Below, in pieces: positions 33,178 through 45,524 of a DNA stretch of 64,000 bases (positions are counted from its first letter, which is position 1; every line of letters begins with the position of its first letter). Origin of the DNA: Piscicola geometra (lineage: Eukaryota; Annelida; Clitellata; Hirudinida; Piscicolidae); the NCBI GenBank assembly GCA_943735955.1, contig OX030958.1, positions 277,501 through 341,500 on the forward strand. The letters are read 5' to 3'. The notes under the pieces are model-generated. The model saw nothing but the letters and a program-made list of their open reading frames with translations. It was not told where the DNA came from and did no database searches. The translations under genes were made by a program, and so were the position numbers.

Positions 33178-33657
33178 GGTTATAGGGGAAATGCACACCA
33201 AAGAAAACGCGCTGCATGTGGTAAATGCACATTTGATTTTGCGCGTTATATTCTGCGGATTGATGGGGTAAAAAGCAGAAAGATTTCAAAAAAGTAAAAT
33301 ATCAAAATTTATTTAATTATTTGCAGAAACCTATAAAAATATTTTTTTCTTTTAAAATTATAAAAAAAATGTATAAAAAATTTGAAAAATGGGAAAAAAA
33401 GTTAAAACAACAATTTATTTAACTGATTTTAAAACATAACAATTTATTTAACTGGTTTTAAAACATAACAATTTTTTAAACTGATTTTAAAATATAACAA
33501 TTTATTTAACTGATTTTAGAAAATCAATATCGATAAAATAAAAAATCAATTTTTAAAAGGTAAAAATAAAATGGATAAAACGCAGATCATGTGCAAAAGA
33601 AAATGTGCATTTAACACATGCAGCGCGTTTTCTTTGGTGTGCATTTCCCCTATAACC
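33178..33657. mobile_element. MITE with 55-bp terminal inverted repeats
   Basis: The left end GGTTATAGGGGAAATGCACA continues through ACGCGCTGCATGTG and is mirrored at the right end, with about one mismatch over 55 bp. The interior is AT-rich and non-coding, with short repeats around ATTTATTTAACTGATTTTAA. About 480 bp. Superfamily not assigned. Confidence 0.8.
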
Positions 33658-33741
33658 ATTTTCCCAAATGATTATTAGTCGATTTTTGGGTGGCCAAATA
33701 CATTGTGACCCATTAGCTCTAAATATTGGGTAGGCCGTGGC

Positions 33742-35098
33742 TAGAAGCCGGACCGGGTACCCGATCCGACAGGGTACCCGCGGGTACCTGTGGGACTCCC
33801 GAAGGAACGGGAAGGAAAATTAATTTCGGGACGGGAAAAGTCGGGAACCGGGAATAGGTTTTCGGGACGGGAACGGGAATCAACATTCAAATCAGGAACG
33901 GGAAAAAACGGGAACGGGAAAAACGGGAATACAAATGGGTGATGATGAAAACTTGTCAGATGAAATCAAACTGGTCAGTTATATTATTTTTATTTTATTA
34001 ATTAATACTTTGAATTTGAATTATGAATTTCCATTTGAATGCTCAGTTGATCATTTCGACAAAAGAGAAGATGCCCATTAATCTTATTCATGTGGCAGCA
34101 TGTCTGTTGCATCCCCAGTATAGAAGAATAATATTGAAAGAGTTTGGGATAGAAAAAAATAAATACCAAGAAATTTATTAGATAAAATTTAATTCTATTT
34201 TGTACAACCAGACAAAGCTCCAGTGACATTGAGGAAATAAAACAAATTATGGTTATTTATACCCTATATGTTAGTTTTTATAACGAAAAAATTATAATAC
34301 AATTTTTTTACTATCAAATTATACGAATGATTTTATTTATGCAGTTTTGGAGAATAAGAATGTTGTATAAAAAAATATTTCTAACATTATTGAGGAAGTA
34401 ATAATAATGAACGAGGGAAAAAATTCAGAAGAGGATGAATTTTACAAATATTCACAATTACGTCCCACCAAAATTGAAGATTATTAAGATGTTAAATCTA
34501 TTGGAGTAAAAAAATTCCAATACTACAAGAAGAAGCCAAAATTTTGTTTAGTATACCTGCAAGCTCTATTCCCTGTGAACGGAATTTGTCAACATGTGGT
34601 CATTTAACTTCAGACCCAAGATTTGAAAGCTAAAACTTTTGACGGTTCAACCCGTGTTAAAAGCAATAAAGACTTTATTAAATTACTCAAAAACAATGAC
34701 TAACTTCAATACTTTAATTTCAATAAATATTTTAAATTTAAATCGTGTTTTTTTATTTTGTTAAAATAAAAATTTTTTGATTTTCAAATAATGAACTTTA
34801 AGAAATGTTAGGACTAGCAACTTTGGGACCGGTGAAAACGACAGCAAAAATAAATAAATAAACAAAATTTTTGTTGTTGAAATGGGTCGGGACCGGGTCA
34901 AAAAGTTTCGGGAACGGGTCGGGACCGGGAATCGAGTTGCGGGAACGGGACGGTACGGGAATCAAAATTCTGATGGTCCATCGGGAACGGGACGGGACGG
35001 GAAAAAGAATTTCGGGAACGGGACGGGACGGGACGGGAAAACAAAATTCGGGAACGGGACGGGACTGGGAATGTAAAATCGTCCATGTCCGACCTCTA
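33742..35098 (+). mobile_element. hAT transposon (family 2) with GGGACGGGAA subterminal repeats
   Basis: The target duplication GCCGTGGC is perfect (33734-33741 and 35099-35106). Ends are TAGAAGCCGGACCGGG and, reversed, TAGAGGTCGGACATGG. Both ends hold dense arrays of CGGGAACGGGA and GGGACGGGAC, likely transposase-binding repeats. The interior codes in broken frames for a hAT dimerisation domain: ILFSIPASSIPCERNLST, then CGHLTSDPRFES, with stops and frameshifts after it. The remainder of the transposase is deleted. Confidence 0.92.
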
Positions 35099-35136
35099 GC
35101 CGTGGCTCACCTGGCCACCCCCCATGCACACACACA

Positions 35137-37172
35137 CAGTGGCTCAAGCCCCTCCCAGACCTATTCTAAGGGTCTCACAATTTTTCGAAAATCGATGAGT
35201 TTTTTTAGTGGGGGGGGGGGGGGAATAGATTTTTCAATATGCCATAGGACAAGGATATTTTATTTGGATGGCTATTGGGTCTTTATCTCACAAACATTTC
35301 ATATATCAAGACAGAACATAGAGATCCCACCAAAATAACACTAACATGTCACAAATTCTGAGAAGAAATAGAGCACTACTAGACCTTAACTACACTCTTA
35401 AATCTTTACACTTTTCATATGTAAATTTTTCCAGCCATGACAAGTATATAAAGAATAACGCAGATAGACAAAATAACTTCCGAGCTCTCAGAATTATTCA
35501 ACCTTCATGGAAAGGATGCTGAAACTGTGCAAAGACAGCTCAAAATCACATCAACACATCAAGTTTACGTGCGGATCAGTCTGATCTCATTGCATGTATC
35601 GATCTGCAAGAACTCTTTTTAGCCACAAGCCTTCAGTCCGAGTTGCATTATTTGCTCGATGTTGCTCTGACTCTGCCAGTTCCTTCATAAGATGCAGAAA
35701 GAACATTTTCTAAATTTCGGCATTTTAAAATTCATCTTAGGACAACTGTTCTGCTCGTCGTTTGCAAAGCTTGTTTGAGAATATCTGCTACCAAAACAGC
35801 TACTGCACTTCTTCTAGTAAATGAAATGATGAAAAGATTTTAACAAACTGATCGAAAAATTATTTTTTTACTGATAAGACATCAAAATTTAGTTGAAACT
35901 AAATATTTTAAAAACTTATAGACTGTTTAGGATCTCATATCAAACTTATTTTTTTACTTTTTACCTTAGTTTAAAAATGATGACGTAACTCTAAGAATAC
36001 TAAGCAACATAGTTTGTAGTTTTTCTTTTGTATCATTAATAAACTAATTAAATTCTTTATCAATTATAATTGGTAGTTTTTATTTAGCCCATTTACCCGA
36101 AAAAAAAAGTTAACATGATTTTTACATTTAGACTTGTATTATATGGTTATAATAACAACTCAAGCAAAATTGAAAACAATTATTTCATAAGTTTTAATGG
36201 GGCAAAATGTTGCGAAAACGCAACATGAGCGGGAAGCGTGACATACCTATGTGCAGTAATAAATCATTAAAAAAATTGATTCAAACCACATTTATTAAAA
36301 CAGAAACAAATTTCAATTGAAAATAGTTCGATAAAATTATGACTTTTAATTATTTTATTAGTTATAATAATAATAAATATTATTTTAATTACAACAAAGC
36401 AAATTATTTGAAGTGAATTACAACAGCACTCATAAACTATCGTGCTGTTGCAAAGACGAAACTGCGACGAATGTTATATTTATTTTAATTTTATAATCAA
36501 CCTATGAGAGGTTACAAATAATATTTTCTTCAATAATTTTCTAGTTTGAAGCATTTGCGGTTTGAAATTTTTTTTCGAAATATAAAAATCAACATTCATC
36601 TACATAATTCAACTTTTAATTTTAATTTTATAAATTTCATAATACATTAACATTAAATTAATAATTTTATTGTTTTTATAATAACAATTGTAATGAATGA
36701 CTAGGTTTAATAAAAATCATATGATATCATATTACGACGTAATAATTACGTCAAAGTTGCGAAAACGCACCATTGATTTTTAAAAGCATTGGAAACCTTT
36801 TAAAAGTTATTTTGAATATATAAAAAATTAATTCAAGTATTAACCCTCTTCTCACCCTGACATTAGGACTAAATTTGTATAAAAATACTAAAATCGAATG
36901 AAAAAATTGAAAAATTATCTATGCGAAGAAAGATTGTTTTGAGAAATTTTAAATGTGAACAGAAAACAAAAGATTATAAATATATAAAGTTAAAAATTTG
37001 AAATTTAACTTATGAAATTAAAATTTAAAATTTATTGTACAAAATATGTTAAAAAAAACTCGGTATTAAATATAAAAATTGATGTTGCAAAACACAACAG
37101 TTGCGGTAAATAATGTAATTATTATTATTAAAGTTGAGCCCCCCACAGCATTTTTGGCTGGTTGCCCCCTTA
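35137..37172 (+). mobile_element. hAT transposon (family 1), copy 2
   Basis: Reverse-oriented relative of the element at 28151-30955, without the LINE insert. Flanking CACACACA on both sides fits an 8-bp duplication of a CA-repeat target, although the repeat makes this less conclusive. The plus strand codes for LDVALTLPVPS, a stop, then DAERTFSKFRHFKIHLRTT, the hAT dimerisation block, followed by a frameshift. Its right end (GGCTGGTTGCCCCC) opens onto a CA microsatellite. Confidence 0.85.
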
Positions 37173-37259
37173 CACACACACACACACACACATACACAAA
37201 CAAACCAGCACATCACCACAATTACCACCAACACTCACACGTATGTTTGTCCCTGAAGC

Positions 37260-37650
37260 GGAAAAAATATGTTGAACGTTAAAAACACCAACTCTTAAAC
37301 TTTTATTTAAATTTTAAATATTCATAAATTGTCATATTTTAGAGTTCTGGATCTTCAATTATAATTTAACTAAAAAAATTGTCAAAATAATTCTTTTATT
37401 AATTTTCTATAAGTTGAATAAAAAAATGTAACAAATAATATTCAATTAATAAAACTGTTCTCTTAAAAATCGATATATAATGATATATAATTACATAATA
37501 TTTCTTTTATTAAGCTGTGATACCGATCAAAAGACATGAAGTGGTTAACTACCCTTAACTAAACTAAGTTCAATTTCATAATGAAATAAAGATGACAAGT
37601 AATTATCTTCAAATGAAAAATTCTGATGGTCATATTAAAAGAGAATCATT
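37260..37650. other. AT-rich sequence downstream of POP7
   Basis: No gene or repeat recognised. It would hold the 3' UTR of the minus-strand POP7 gene. Confidence 0.4.
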
Positions 37651-37651
37651 A

Positions 37652-38146
37652 TCATTTATCTATAGATCTGTTTTTCTTTTTGAGCTGCTTTTTGAGAGAA
37701 TGTCTTATCGGATGAGTAGATGAAGCCAGAGGTATGTGGTCCATCTTGTAAATCCTGATGTGTATGACAGGTGTATGTCTATACTTAGTTCTGATTTTTC
37801 CTAACTCATGAAGACTCTTCATGTCATCTATCATTTGCATAGAATCATGAGTGACAGCAATGTTGAGTAAGGGAGATGCCTCCTCTTCGATCTCCAAAGC
37901 CAAATTCACCACCCTTTCTACTGCTGCCCCTAAGCCATGCAGAAACACTTCTTTTTCACCACCTTCAAAAAGTTTTTTCACCTTCTTTAGTTGTGAGTTG
38001 AAGCAGCTCTGCTGGCTAATATAAACGTCATTCTTTCTATGATAAAACTTGAAAGGAATTCTTTTTACCAGCTCATACTCATCAACTGAATCATCTCTTG
38101 TTGATGACGTCTCAGAGTTAATTTTTGGAGCCATAAAGTCACTCAT
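37652..38146 (-). CDS. POP7: Ribonuclease P/MRP protein subunit p20 (POP7/RPP20)
   Basis: A 164-residue intronless ORF from ATG. It matches the Alba-type RPP20 family: the entry motif KNDVYISQQSCFNSQLKK, the central KKLFEGGEKEVFLHGLGAAV with the diagnostic HGLG, the helix ERVVNLALEIEE, and the final strand TPVIHIRIYK, which corresponds to AIHIRVFR in the human protein. Human RPP20 has 140 residues; the extra length here is a Ser/Thr/Asp-rich N-terminus (about 30 residues) and a basic C-terminal tail (SLKKQLKKKNRSIDK). The product pairs with RPP25 and binds the P3 helix of RNase P and RNase MRP RNA in the nucleus, for tRNA 5' maturation and rRNA processing. Many animals have this gene without introns in the coding part. 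The frame is intact and unusually GC-rich for the window, so it is probably functional. A processed copy cannot be excluded, but no poly(A) tract or target duplication is obvious. Confidence 0.9.
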   Translation of the reverse strand: MSDFMAPKINSETSSTRDDSVDEYELVKRIPFKFYHRKNDVYISQQSCFNSQLKKVKKLFEGGEKEVFLHGLGAAVERVVNLALEIEEEASPLLNIAVTHDSMQMIDDMKSLHELGKIRTKYRHTPVIHIRIYKMDHIPLASSTHPIRHSLKKQLKKKNRSIDK

Positions 38147-39097
38147 TTCATTGAGTTATTTTGAACAAAGTAATAGTGATGAGATTTTCAGCTTTAAAAA
38201 ACAACTTCAACAATTATTAATGAATCGTTTGAAATAATTGATTAAATCTTCAAAAAATGTTATTTAAAAATTATTTAAATTATAACAAGTTGACCGTTTT
38301 ACAAAATAAATAATACATTGAGCTATCTATCTAAATGTGAATTCAAATCGCAAAACTTTTCATTGGATCATTTTCATACTAAATATTTTTTTAATGTCAT
38401 TAAAAATTGTTTTTAATTGTTTAAAAAAAATCGTTGTAGAAATTATTATATATCTTCAAAAACATTATTATCCTATTCACACTCGTTGCTATGCCAATCT
38501 TTTTATTATTTACAGGTGTCTCTTTATATATGAAAATAAGTTGTAATTCTAATATACTTGAGTTTAAATTTTTATAATGATAAAAAAAGTAAAAGTAAAA
38601 TTATCTCAAAAATGCTGTGCTTTAATACCATAATGGTATGGTTCTATAGTAAATAATCTATACTTTTTAATACAAATTTAAACATGCATTTTTATTATTA
38701 ACCTATTAATATAGATATATTGAATTGTAAAGAGTATTTGAAAGGTTAGTTATTCATTCTAACACTTTGACCACTTAATATATAATAATAGTATTTTCAA
38801 TGAAAAATTTTTTCATCAATGAACGTTAAATGAAGAATTTCAGTTGCGTTGCTTCCAAACCAACTCACACAAGTACTGTGGTAAAAAATTATTTGCGCTC
38901 TAAGAAGTTTTTATTTTAATTGCAAAATTATTTTTGTCGAGTGTTTTTGATCATAGCTTCTTCAGTTGCACATTAAAAAACACATAAAAAGCTCGATGAA
39001 TTTATTTGAATTTGTAGAAATTGTATTTGAAAACACTCTATTGATTTAAAGATAATTTTTTTTAAATGTTTGTTATTAGTAAATTTTTTTTTTAAAT
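38147..39097. other. AT-rich sequence upstream of POP7
   Basis: No gene recognised; short ORFs here have AT-driven composition. The POP7 promoter should lie at the left end of this stretch. Confidence 0.4.
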
Positions 39098-39105
39098 AGA
39101 AAAAT

Positions 39106-40326
<1,221 letters not shown>

Positions 40327-40466
40327 AGAAAAATACAATGTCATTACGAAAAATAAAAGAGCATTCAGATGATATTCGGCGTAGAGTGTTTGCACCATAT
40401 ACATATAGTAATATATATGTTACAGTCAAAACGGTAACCAGGCATTTCGCGTAAGGCCTAAAATAT

Positions 40467-40656
40467 CAGTCAAATCGTGTAACTCATGATTCACGCAGAT
40501 TGAATGAAAAGAGGTTAATAAAATGCCTAAAGATGAAAAAATAATTTCAAGTTATTTTAAATTTGTCTGAAATGAATATATTCCATTTTTAGCCATTTAT
40601 TAAGCTTTTTTCATTCAATACGCGTTAATTATGCGTTACACGATTTGACTGATTTT
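40467..40656. mobile_element. Small MITE with about 45-bp inverted repeats
   Basis: The left end ATCAGTCAAATCGTGTAAC and the following TGAATGAAAAG are mirrored on the right (CTTTTTTCATTCA ... GTTACACGATTTGACTGAT). About 190 bp, non-coding. The target duplication is not clear. Confidence 0.7.
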
Positions 40657-40682
40657 ATTTTATTAATTCTAATTTTCAGATT

Positions 40683-40756
40683 AACCCCAGCCATAACCTT
40701 AACCCCAACCTTAAACTTGACCCTAACCCTAAACCTAACCTTAACCCTAATCCGTA
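40683..40756. repeat. Degenerate interstitial telomere-like tract
   Basis: An irregular run of CCCTAA-type units: AACCTTAACCC, GACCCTAACCCTAA, ACCTTAACCCTAATCC. TTAGGG telomeres are usual for animals outside most insects and nematodes. GGGTTAGGG also appears near 56580. Confidence 0.6.
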
Positions 40757-41726
40757 TATTTTTAAAATTAAATATTTGTAATTTTTTATTAATTCAAATA
40801 AAATAAATATAAAATCAAAGATTTATAATTTTTAATTTATCTAAATAGGTTTAAACTTTCAAAAGTAAAAAATAAATAATTTCTGAGATTTAAACAGGAA
40901 TCCACAAGAGTAATAATCTGAAGAGCTATTCGCAAATGTCATTTTTATTTTTTATTTAGAAAAATTAAATATTAATCTTTCAAAAAAATATTTACAAAAA
41001 GTTATCTAATTTAACAGATAGAAAGGGTGGATGGGAAAGCTGTAGAAATGGAAGATGTTAGTGATGAACAATTATCATAAAAATTTAATTCGAAATTATT
41101 CATTATTTATTAATAAAAATTAAAGATTTAAATTTTCATTGAAACCAATTTTGGATCTCTATTAAAAAACGCGTAGAAACAAACCAATTATCTCCTAACT
41201 CTCAACAATTCAGAAATTTATATTTATAAATTAAAGAACCTATTGTAGGAAGCGCCTTTATGTATTTTGATCAATTTTTGTATTACTTATATTATGATAA
41301 TTATAAAGAGATAAAAAAACACAACTAAGTAACTAACAAAGCATCTTATTAGAGGAAAGTAGGGTAATATGAAATACCATTTACAATTTTAGTGAAAGAA
41401 TATTCAAAACTTTATTAGTACATACTCTAATCAGTCATAATGATATGTCATTGTTAAAATTAATTATATTAATTTTTTTATATTAACCATTTTTTTCTTC
41501 AAATAATCGTGTAACATGAGATAGGCGGTTGAAATTAATAAAAAAGCAATAAGACGTTATAAAACCTATATTATTTTTTATTTTTGAATTTTAAATTAAT
41601 AAAAAAGCAACAACCTTTTATAAAACTTGTATTATTTTTTTAATTTTTCAAAAATAAAAACAATATTTTTTACAGAAATGAAAAAAACCCAATAAAACTG
41701 TATAATAATAATAAAGAAAAAAAAGA
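40757..41726. other. AT-rich sequence, no gene recognised
   Basis: Very AT-rich, with short internal repeats (for example around 41530-41650, where AATTAATAAAAAAGCAA occurs twice). No coding signal. Confidence 0.4.
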
Positions 41727-42290
41727 ATAATTGACGTTTTTGAATAGCGCCCCGGCACGCTATTGAAGCGCTCTCACTACGTCGTAATGCAATAAATAAA
41801 TAAAACTAATTATAATAGTAATGTCATAAAAATGAAAGCAAAGAGTAGCATGGAGTAATTATTATGAGTGATAAGCTAAGTTAAAATAATGAGTTTTCAG
41901 TTTGGCTTTGAAAGTCGAAAATTGGTTGATGCTTCAAAGTGCAGGTGGAAGGGCATTCCAAGTTGTTGGAGCTGCGTGACGGAAAGCTCTTTTTGAGATG
42001 TTGTTTTTAGTGGATTCTTGGTTGAGGAAAAGATATGAAGATGAACGCAGTTGTTTGTTTGATGTTTTGTTGGTTATGAGTTTGCTGAGATATGACGGTA
42101 TTGAAGTTTGAAGAATTTTAAATGTAGGGATAACTATTTTTAAAAATATTCAAAAATCAATAGGAAGCCAATGAAGTTTTATAAGATTATCATTTGATGA
42201 CTGAACAAGGTGATGGCTTGGGTAATGACAACTTTTTCTTAAAGCTGTAGGGTCTTTCTCAACTTCAAAATATAGTTTAGTCTAGTTCAG
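41727..42290 (-). mobile_element. LINE 3' end whose tail matches the SINEs (family D)
   Basis: The minus strand codes in broken frames for the usual LINE C-terminus: KRAFRHAAPTTWNALPPAL and NQFSTFKAKLKTHYF. The 3' untranslated end reads GTGAGAGCGCTTCAATAGCG and then GGGGCGCTATTCAAAA. The subfamily A SINEs end in GTGAGTGGCGCTTCAG and GGGCGCTATACAAAAC, so this LINE is the likely source of the SINE tail. Confidence 0.8.
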
Positions 42291-42462
42291 AGATTTAGAA
42301 CCACGCAGGTCTTTATACAAATTTGAAAAAATATAATATTCAATTAATATAATACTTTAAAGAAAAATAAACATAATTCAATAAAATATTTTAGTTAGTT
42401 TATAAATAAAACAAATAAAATTCCAATTCACTTTTATTTTATTTATTTATAGCTACATAGTT

Positions 42463-43320
42463 CTGATGGGATGTAGTTATATTAATACATCAATAAATTC
42501 TATCATCCCTTCTTTCAATAGGGTTGATAGAATGTACATCGAAATATGTAGTGAAGAATTAAAAAACGTCCTTCACGACACACCCGCATGAATTAAACAA
42601 CGTTCAAAACGCATCGGATGTACTTTAAAATATAAACTTAGCCAAAACCTCGGAATCCCATATTACATGACTATACCATATTACACGACTATCCCATATT
42701 ACACGACTTTCCTCTATATTTACCAAAATTTTGTTTTAATATTTTAGTTGCTATTAATTTTATTTTTATTTAATTTTTTCCATTTAATAAAAAATAAATA
42801 AATGCAAATAAAATTGTTTTATAATTTTTAATTAAAATCTTTTAGAATCCAGTTTCTAAACTAAATAGCTTTGATTGGATGTAAAAGGTTATGACGTAAA
42901 TCAACGGTTTATTTCAACGTGCTTTGTAATAAAGATCCCAAGTTCTATTTGTGTAATTAATTTTTAAAGTTTACAATTTTTTGAAACATTTATTTAATTC
43001 TATTTAAAGCAGTTCCAGAAATTACTTGTGCATCTTCAAAAAAGTCACGAAAGAAAACTCCAGGAGGTGATAGTGGGAAAGGCTTTTGGTGAATATTCAA
43101 AATTGATTAACATTTGGAATTGAAGAGGTGAGTTCTAAAACCTGTTAAGTACAGATAACCTAAATTCCCAAAGAAAAGAAAATACTCCTACACATTTCTG
43201 ATGGGATGTAGTTATATTAATACATCAATAAATTCTATAATCCCTTCTTTCAATAGGGTTGATAGGATGTACATCGAAATATGTAGTGAAGAATTAAACA
43301 ACGTCCTTCACGACACACCC
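42463..43320. repeat. Direct repeat of about 125 bp flanking 600 bp
   Basis: 42463-42590 and 43197-43320 are almost identical (TCTGATGGGATGTAGTTATA at the start, CTTCACGACACACCC at the end, with about three differences). The first ends in unique sequence and the second enters the 31-bp minisatellite, so the minisatellite grew from the second copy. The interval is AT-rich; a possible short exon near 43013-43065 (PEITCASSKKSRKKTPGG) is too weak to call. Confidence 0.8.
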
Positions 43321-44940
43321 TCTCTGCTACCCAATCAACCTTCAAACAGCCTCTCTGCTACCCAATCGACCTTCAAACACCCTCTCTGCTACCCAATCAA
43401 CCTTCAGACACCCTTTCTGTTACCCAATCAACCTTCAAACACTCTCTCTGCTACCCAATCAACCTTCAGACACCCTCTCTGCTACCCAATCAACCTTCAA
43501 ACACCCTTTCTGCTACCCACTCAACCTTCAGACACCCTTTCTGCTACCCACTCAACCTTCAAACACCCTTTCTGCTACCCACTCAACCTTCAGACACCCT
43601 TTCTGCTACCTAATCAACCTTCAAACACCCTCTCTGCTACCCAATCAACCTTCAAACACCCTCTCTGCTACCCAATCAACCTTCAAACACCCTTTCTGCT
43701 ACCCAATCAACCTTCAAACACCCTCTCTGCTACCCAATCAACCTTCAAACACCCTCTCTGCTACCTAATCAACCTTCAAACACCCTTTCTGCTACCCAAT
43801 CAACCTTCAGACACCCTTTCTGCTACCCAATCAACCTTCAGACACCCTTTCTGCTACCCAATCAACCTTCAAACACCCTTTCTGCTACCCAATCGACCTT
43901 CAAACACCCTCTCTGCTACCCAATCAACCTTCAGACACCCTTTCTGCTACCCAATCAACCTTCAAACACCCTTTCTGCTACCCAATCAACCTTCAAACAC
44001 CCTCTCTGCTACCCAATCAACCTTCAAACACCCTCTCTGCTACCCAATCAACCTTCAAACACCCTCTCTGCTACCCAATCAACCTTCAGACACCCTTTCT
44101 GCTACCCACTCAACCTTCAAACACCCTCTCTGCTACCCAATCAACCTTCAGACACCCTCTCTGCTACCCACTCAACCTTCAAACACCCTCTCTGCTACCT
44201 AATCAACCTTCAAACACCCTCTCTGCTACCTAATCAACCTTCAACCACCCTTTCTGCTACCCAATCAACCTTCAGACACCCTTTCTGCTACCCAATCAAC
44301 CTTCAGACACCCTCTCTGCTACCCAATCAACCTTCAAACACCCTTTCTGCTACTTAATCAACCTTCAAACACCCTTTCTGCTACCCAATCAACCTTCAAA
44401 CACCCTCTCTGCTACCCACTCAACCTTCAAACACCCTTTCTGCTACCCAATCAACCTTCAAACACCCTCTCTGCTACCCAATCAACCTTCAGACACCCTT
44501 TCTGCTACCCAATCAACCTTCAGACACCCTCTCTGCTACCCAATCAACCTTCAAACACCCTCTCTGCTACCCAATCAACCTTCAGACACCCTTTCTGCTA
44601 CCTAATCAACCTTCAGACACCCTTTCTGCTACCTAATCAACCTTCAAACACCCTTTCTGCTACCCAATCAACCTTCAACCACCCTTTCTGCTACCCAATC
44701 AACCTTCAGACACCCTTTCTGCTACCCAATCAACCTTCAAACACCCTTTCTGCTACCCAATCAACCTTCAACCACCCTTTCTGCTACCCAATCAACCTTC
44801 AAACACCCTTTCTGCTACCCAATCAACCTTCAACCACCCTTTCTGCTACCTAATCAACCTTCAACCACCCTTTCTGCTACCCAATCAACCTTCAGACACC
44901 CTCTCTGCTACCCAATCGACCTTCAAACACCCTCTCTGCA
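43316..44940. repeat. 31-bp minisatellite, about 52 units
   Basis: The unit is CCCTCTCTGCTACCCAATCA plus ACCTTCAAACA, with C/T and A/G variants (CTTTCTG, TTCAGACA, CTAATC, CACTC). Because 31 is not a multiple of three, one frame reads three different peptides in turn and gives a false 333-codon ORF. Decayed units extend the array at 45330-45524 and 47933-48085. Confidence 0.97.
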
Positions 44941-44944
44941 CGCA

Positions 44945-45250
44945 AATTGCAGAGCGGGGATAGATTAGGTCGTAGACGTTGGACTTGCGACTCGATGGCT
45001 GTCTGTTCGAGTCCTTGACGAGCAACTGTGAACTATTATATAACTAGTGTATATGATGCAGTGTTGGCAACGTTTCAATCAATCAAATAAATTTCTATAG
45101 CACTCTTTCATCAACTTCAAGAGCGCCTAAACATATGCTGCGTTGCTGCATACGGTATGCATTGAGAGATGTCTACGTCGTGTGAAGTGGCGTCTCTGGC
45201 GCATAAAAACCATGGTTCCTGGAACCATTGCAACATGGCCTGCGTCGGTC
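44945..45250 (+). repeat. tRNA-derived SINE, subfamily B, with a LINE tail inserted
   Basis: It has the same body as 24041-24270: box B-like TGTTCGAGTCC, the palindromic core in degenerate form (TATATAACTAGTGTATATGA), and the 3' part AACATGGCCTGCGTCGGTCAG. At about 45075-45130 the reverse complement of a family A LINE tail (TCAATCAATCAAATAAATTT ... GAGCGCC) is inserted. Confidence 0.75.
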
Positions 45251-45329
45251 AGGCTGTAAATTTTATAGACCAGAAGAAATAGAAACTCTTAACTACCTTT
45301 TTCAACTTAATCAAATTTTAACCACATTC

Positions 45330-45524
45330 TCGGCACCTAATCAACCCCCTTCTTTGCACCCAGTAAAATCTCAAACACTTCTCCTGCTTACAAACAAATA
45401 CCTAATCAGCACACAGTCAACCATTTTCTCTGCAACCAATCAATCCTTACCACCCTCCATACCACTAATTATTCCTCAAACACCCTATATGCACCCAATC
45501 ACCTTCCAACCAATCTCTCTGTAC
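45330..45524. repeat. Decayed minisatellite units left of a hAT insertion
   Basis: Diverged copies of the 31-bp unit (CACCTAATCAACCC, CACCCAATCACCTTCCAACC, AATCTCTCTG). The same units resume at 47933 after the hAT element. Confidence 0.65.

Noticed and set aside
34871..35338. Gly/Arg/Thr-rich ORFs near 35 kb
   Set aside because: They arise from the GGGACGGGAA subterminal repeats of a hAT element and run past its end.
43013..43065. Short exon-like segment with KKSRKKTPGG
   Set aside because: Too short, weak borders and no partner exon.
43316..44940. CRISPR array with 31-bp repeats, or a repeat protein gene
   Set aside because: Units are directly adjacent with no spacers, and 31 bp is not a multiple of three, so the ORF cycles through unrelated peptides.
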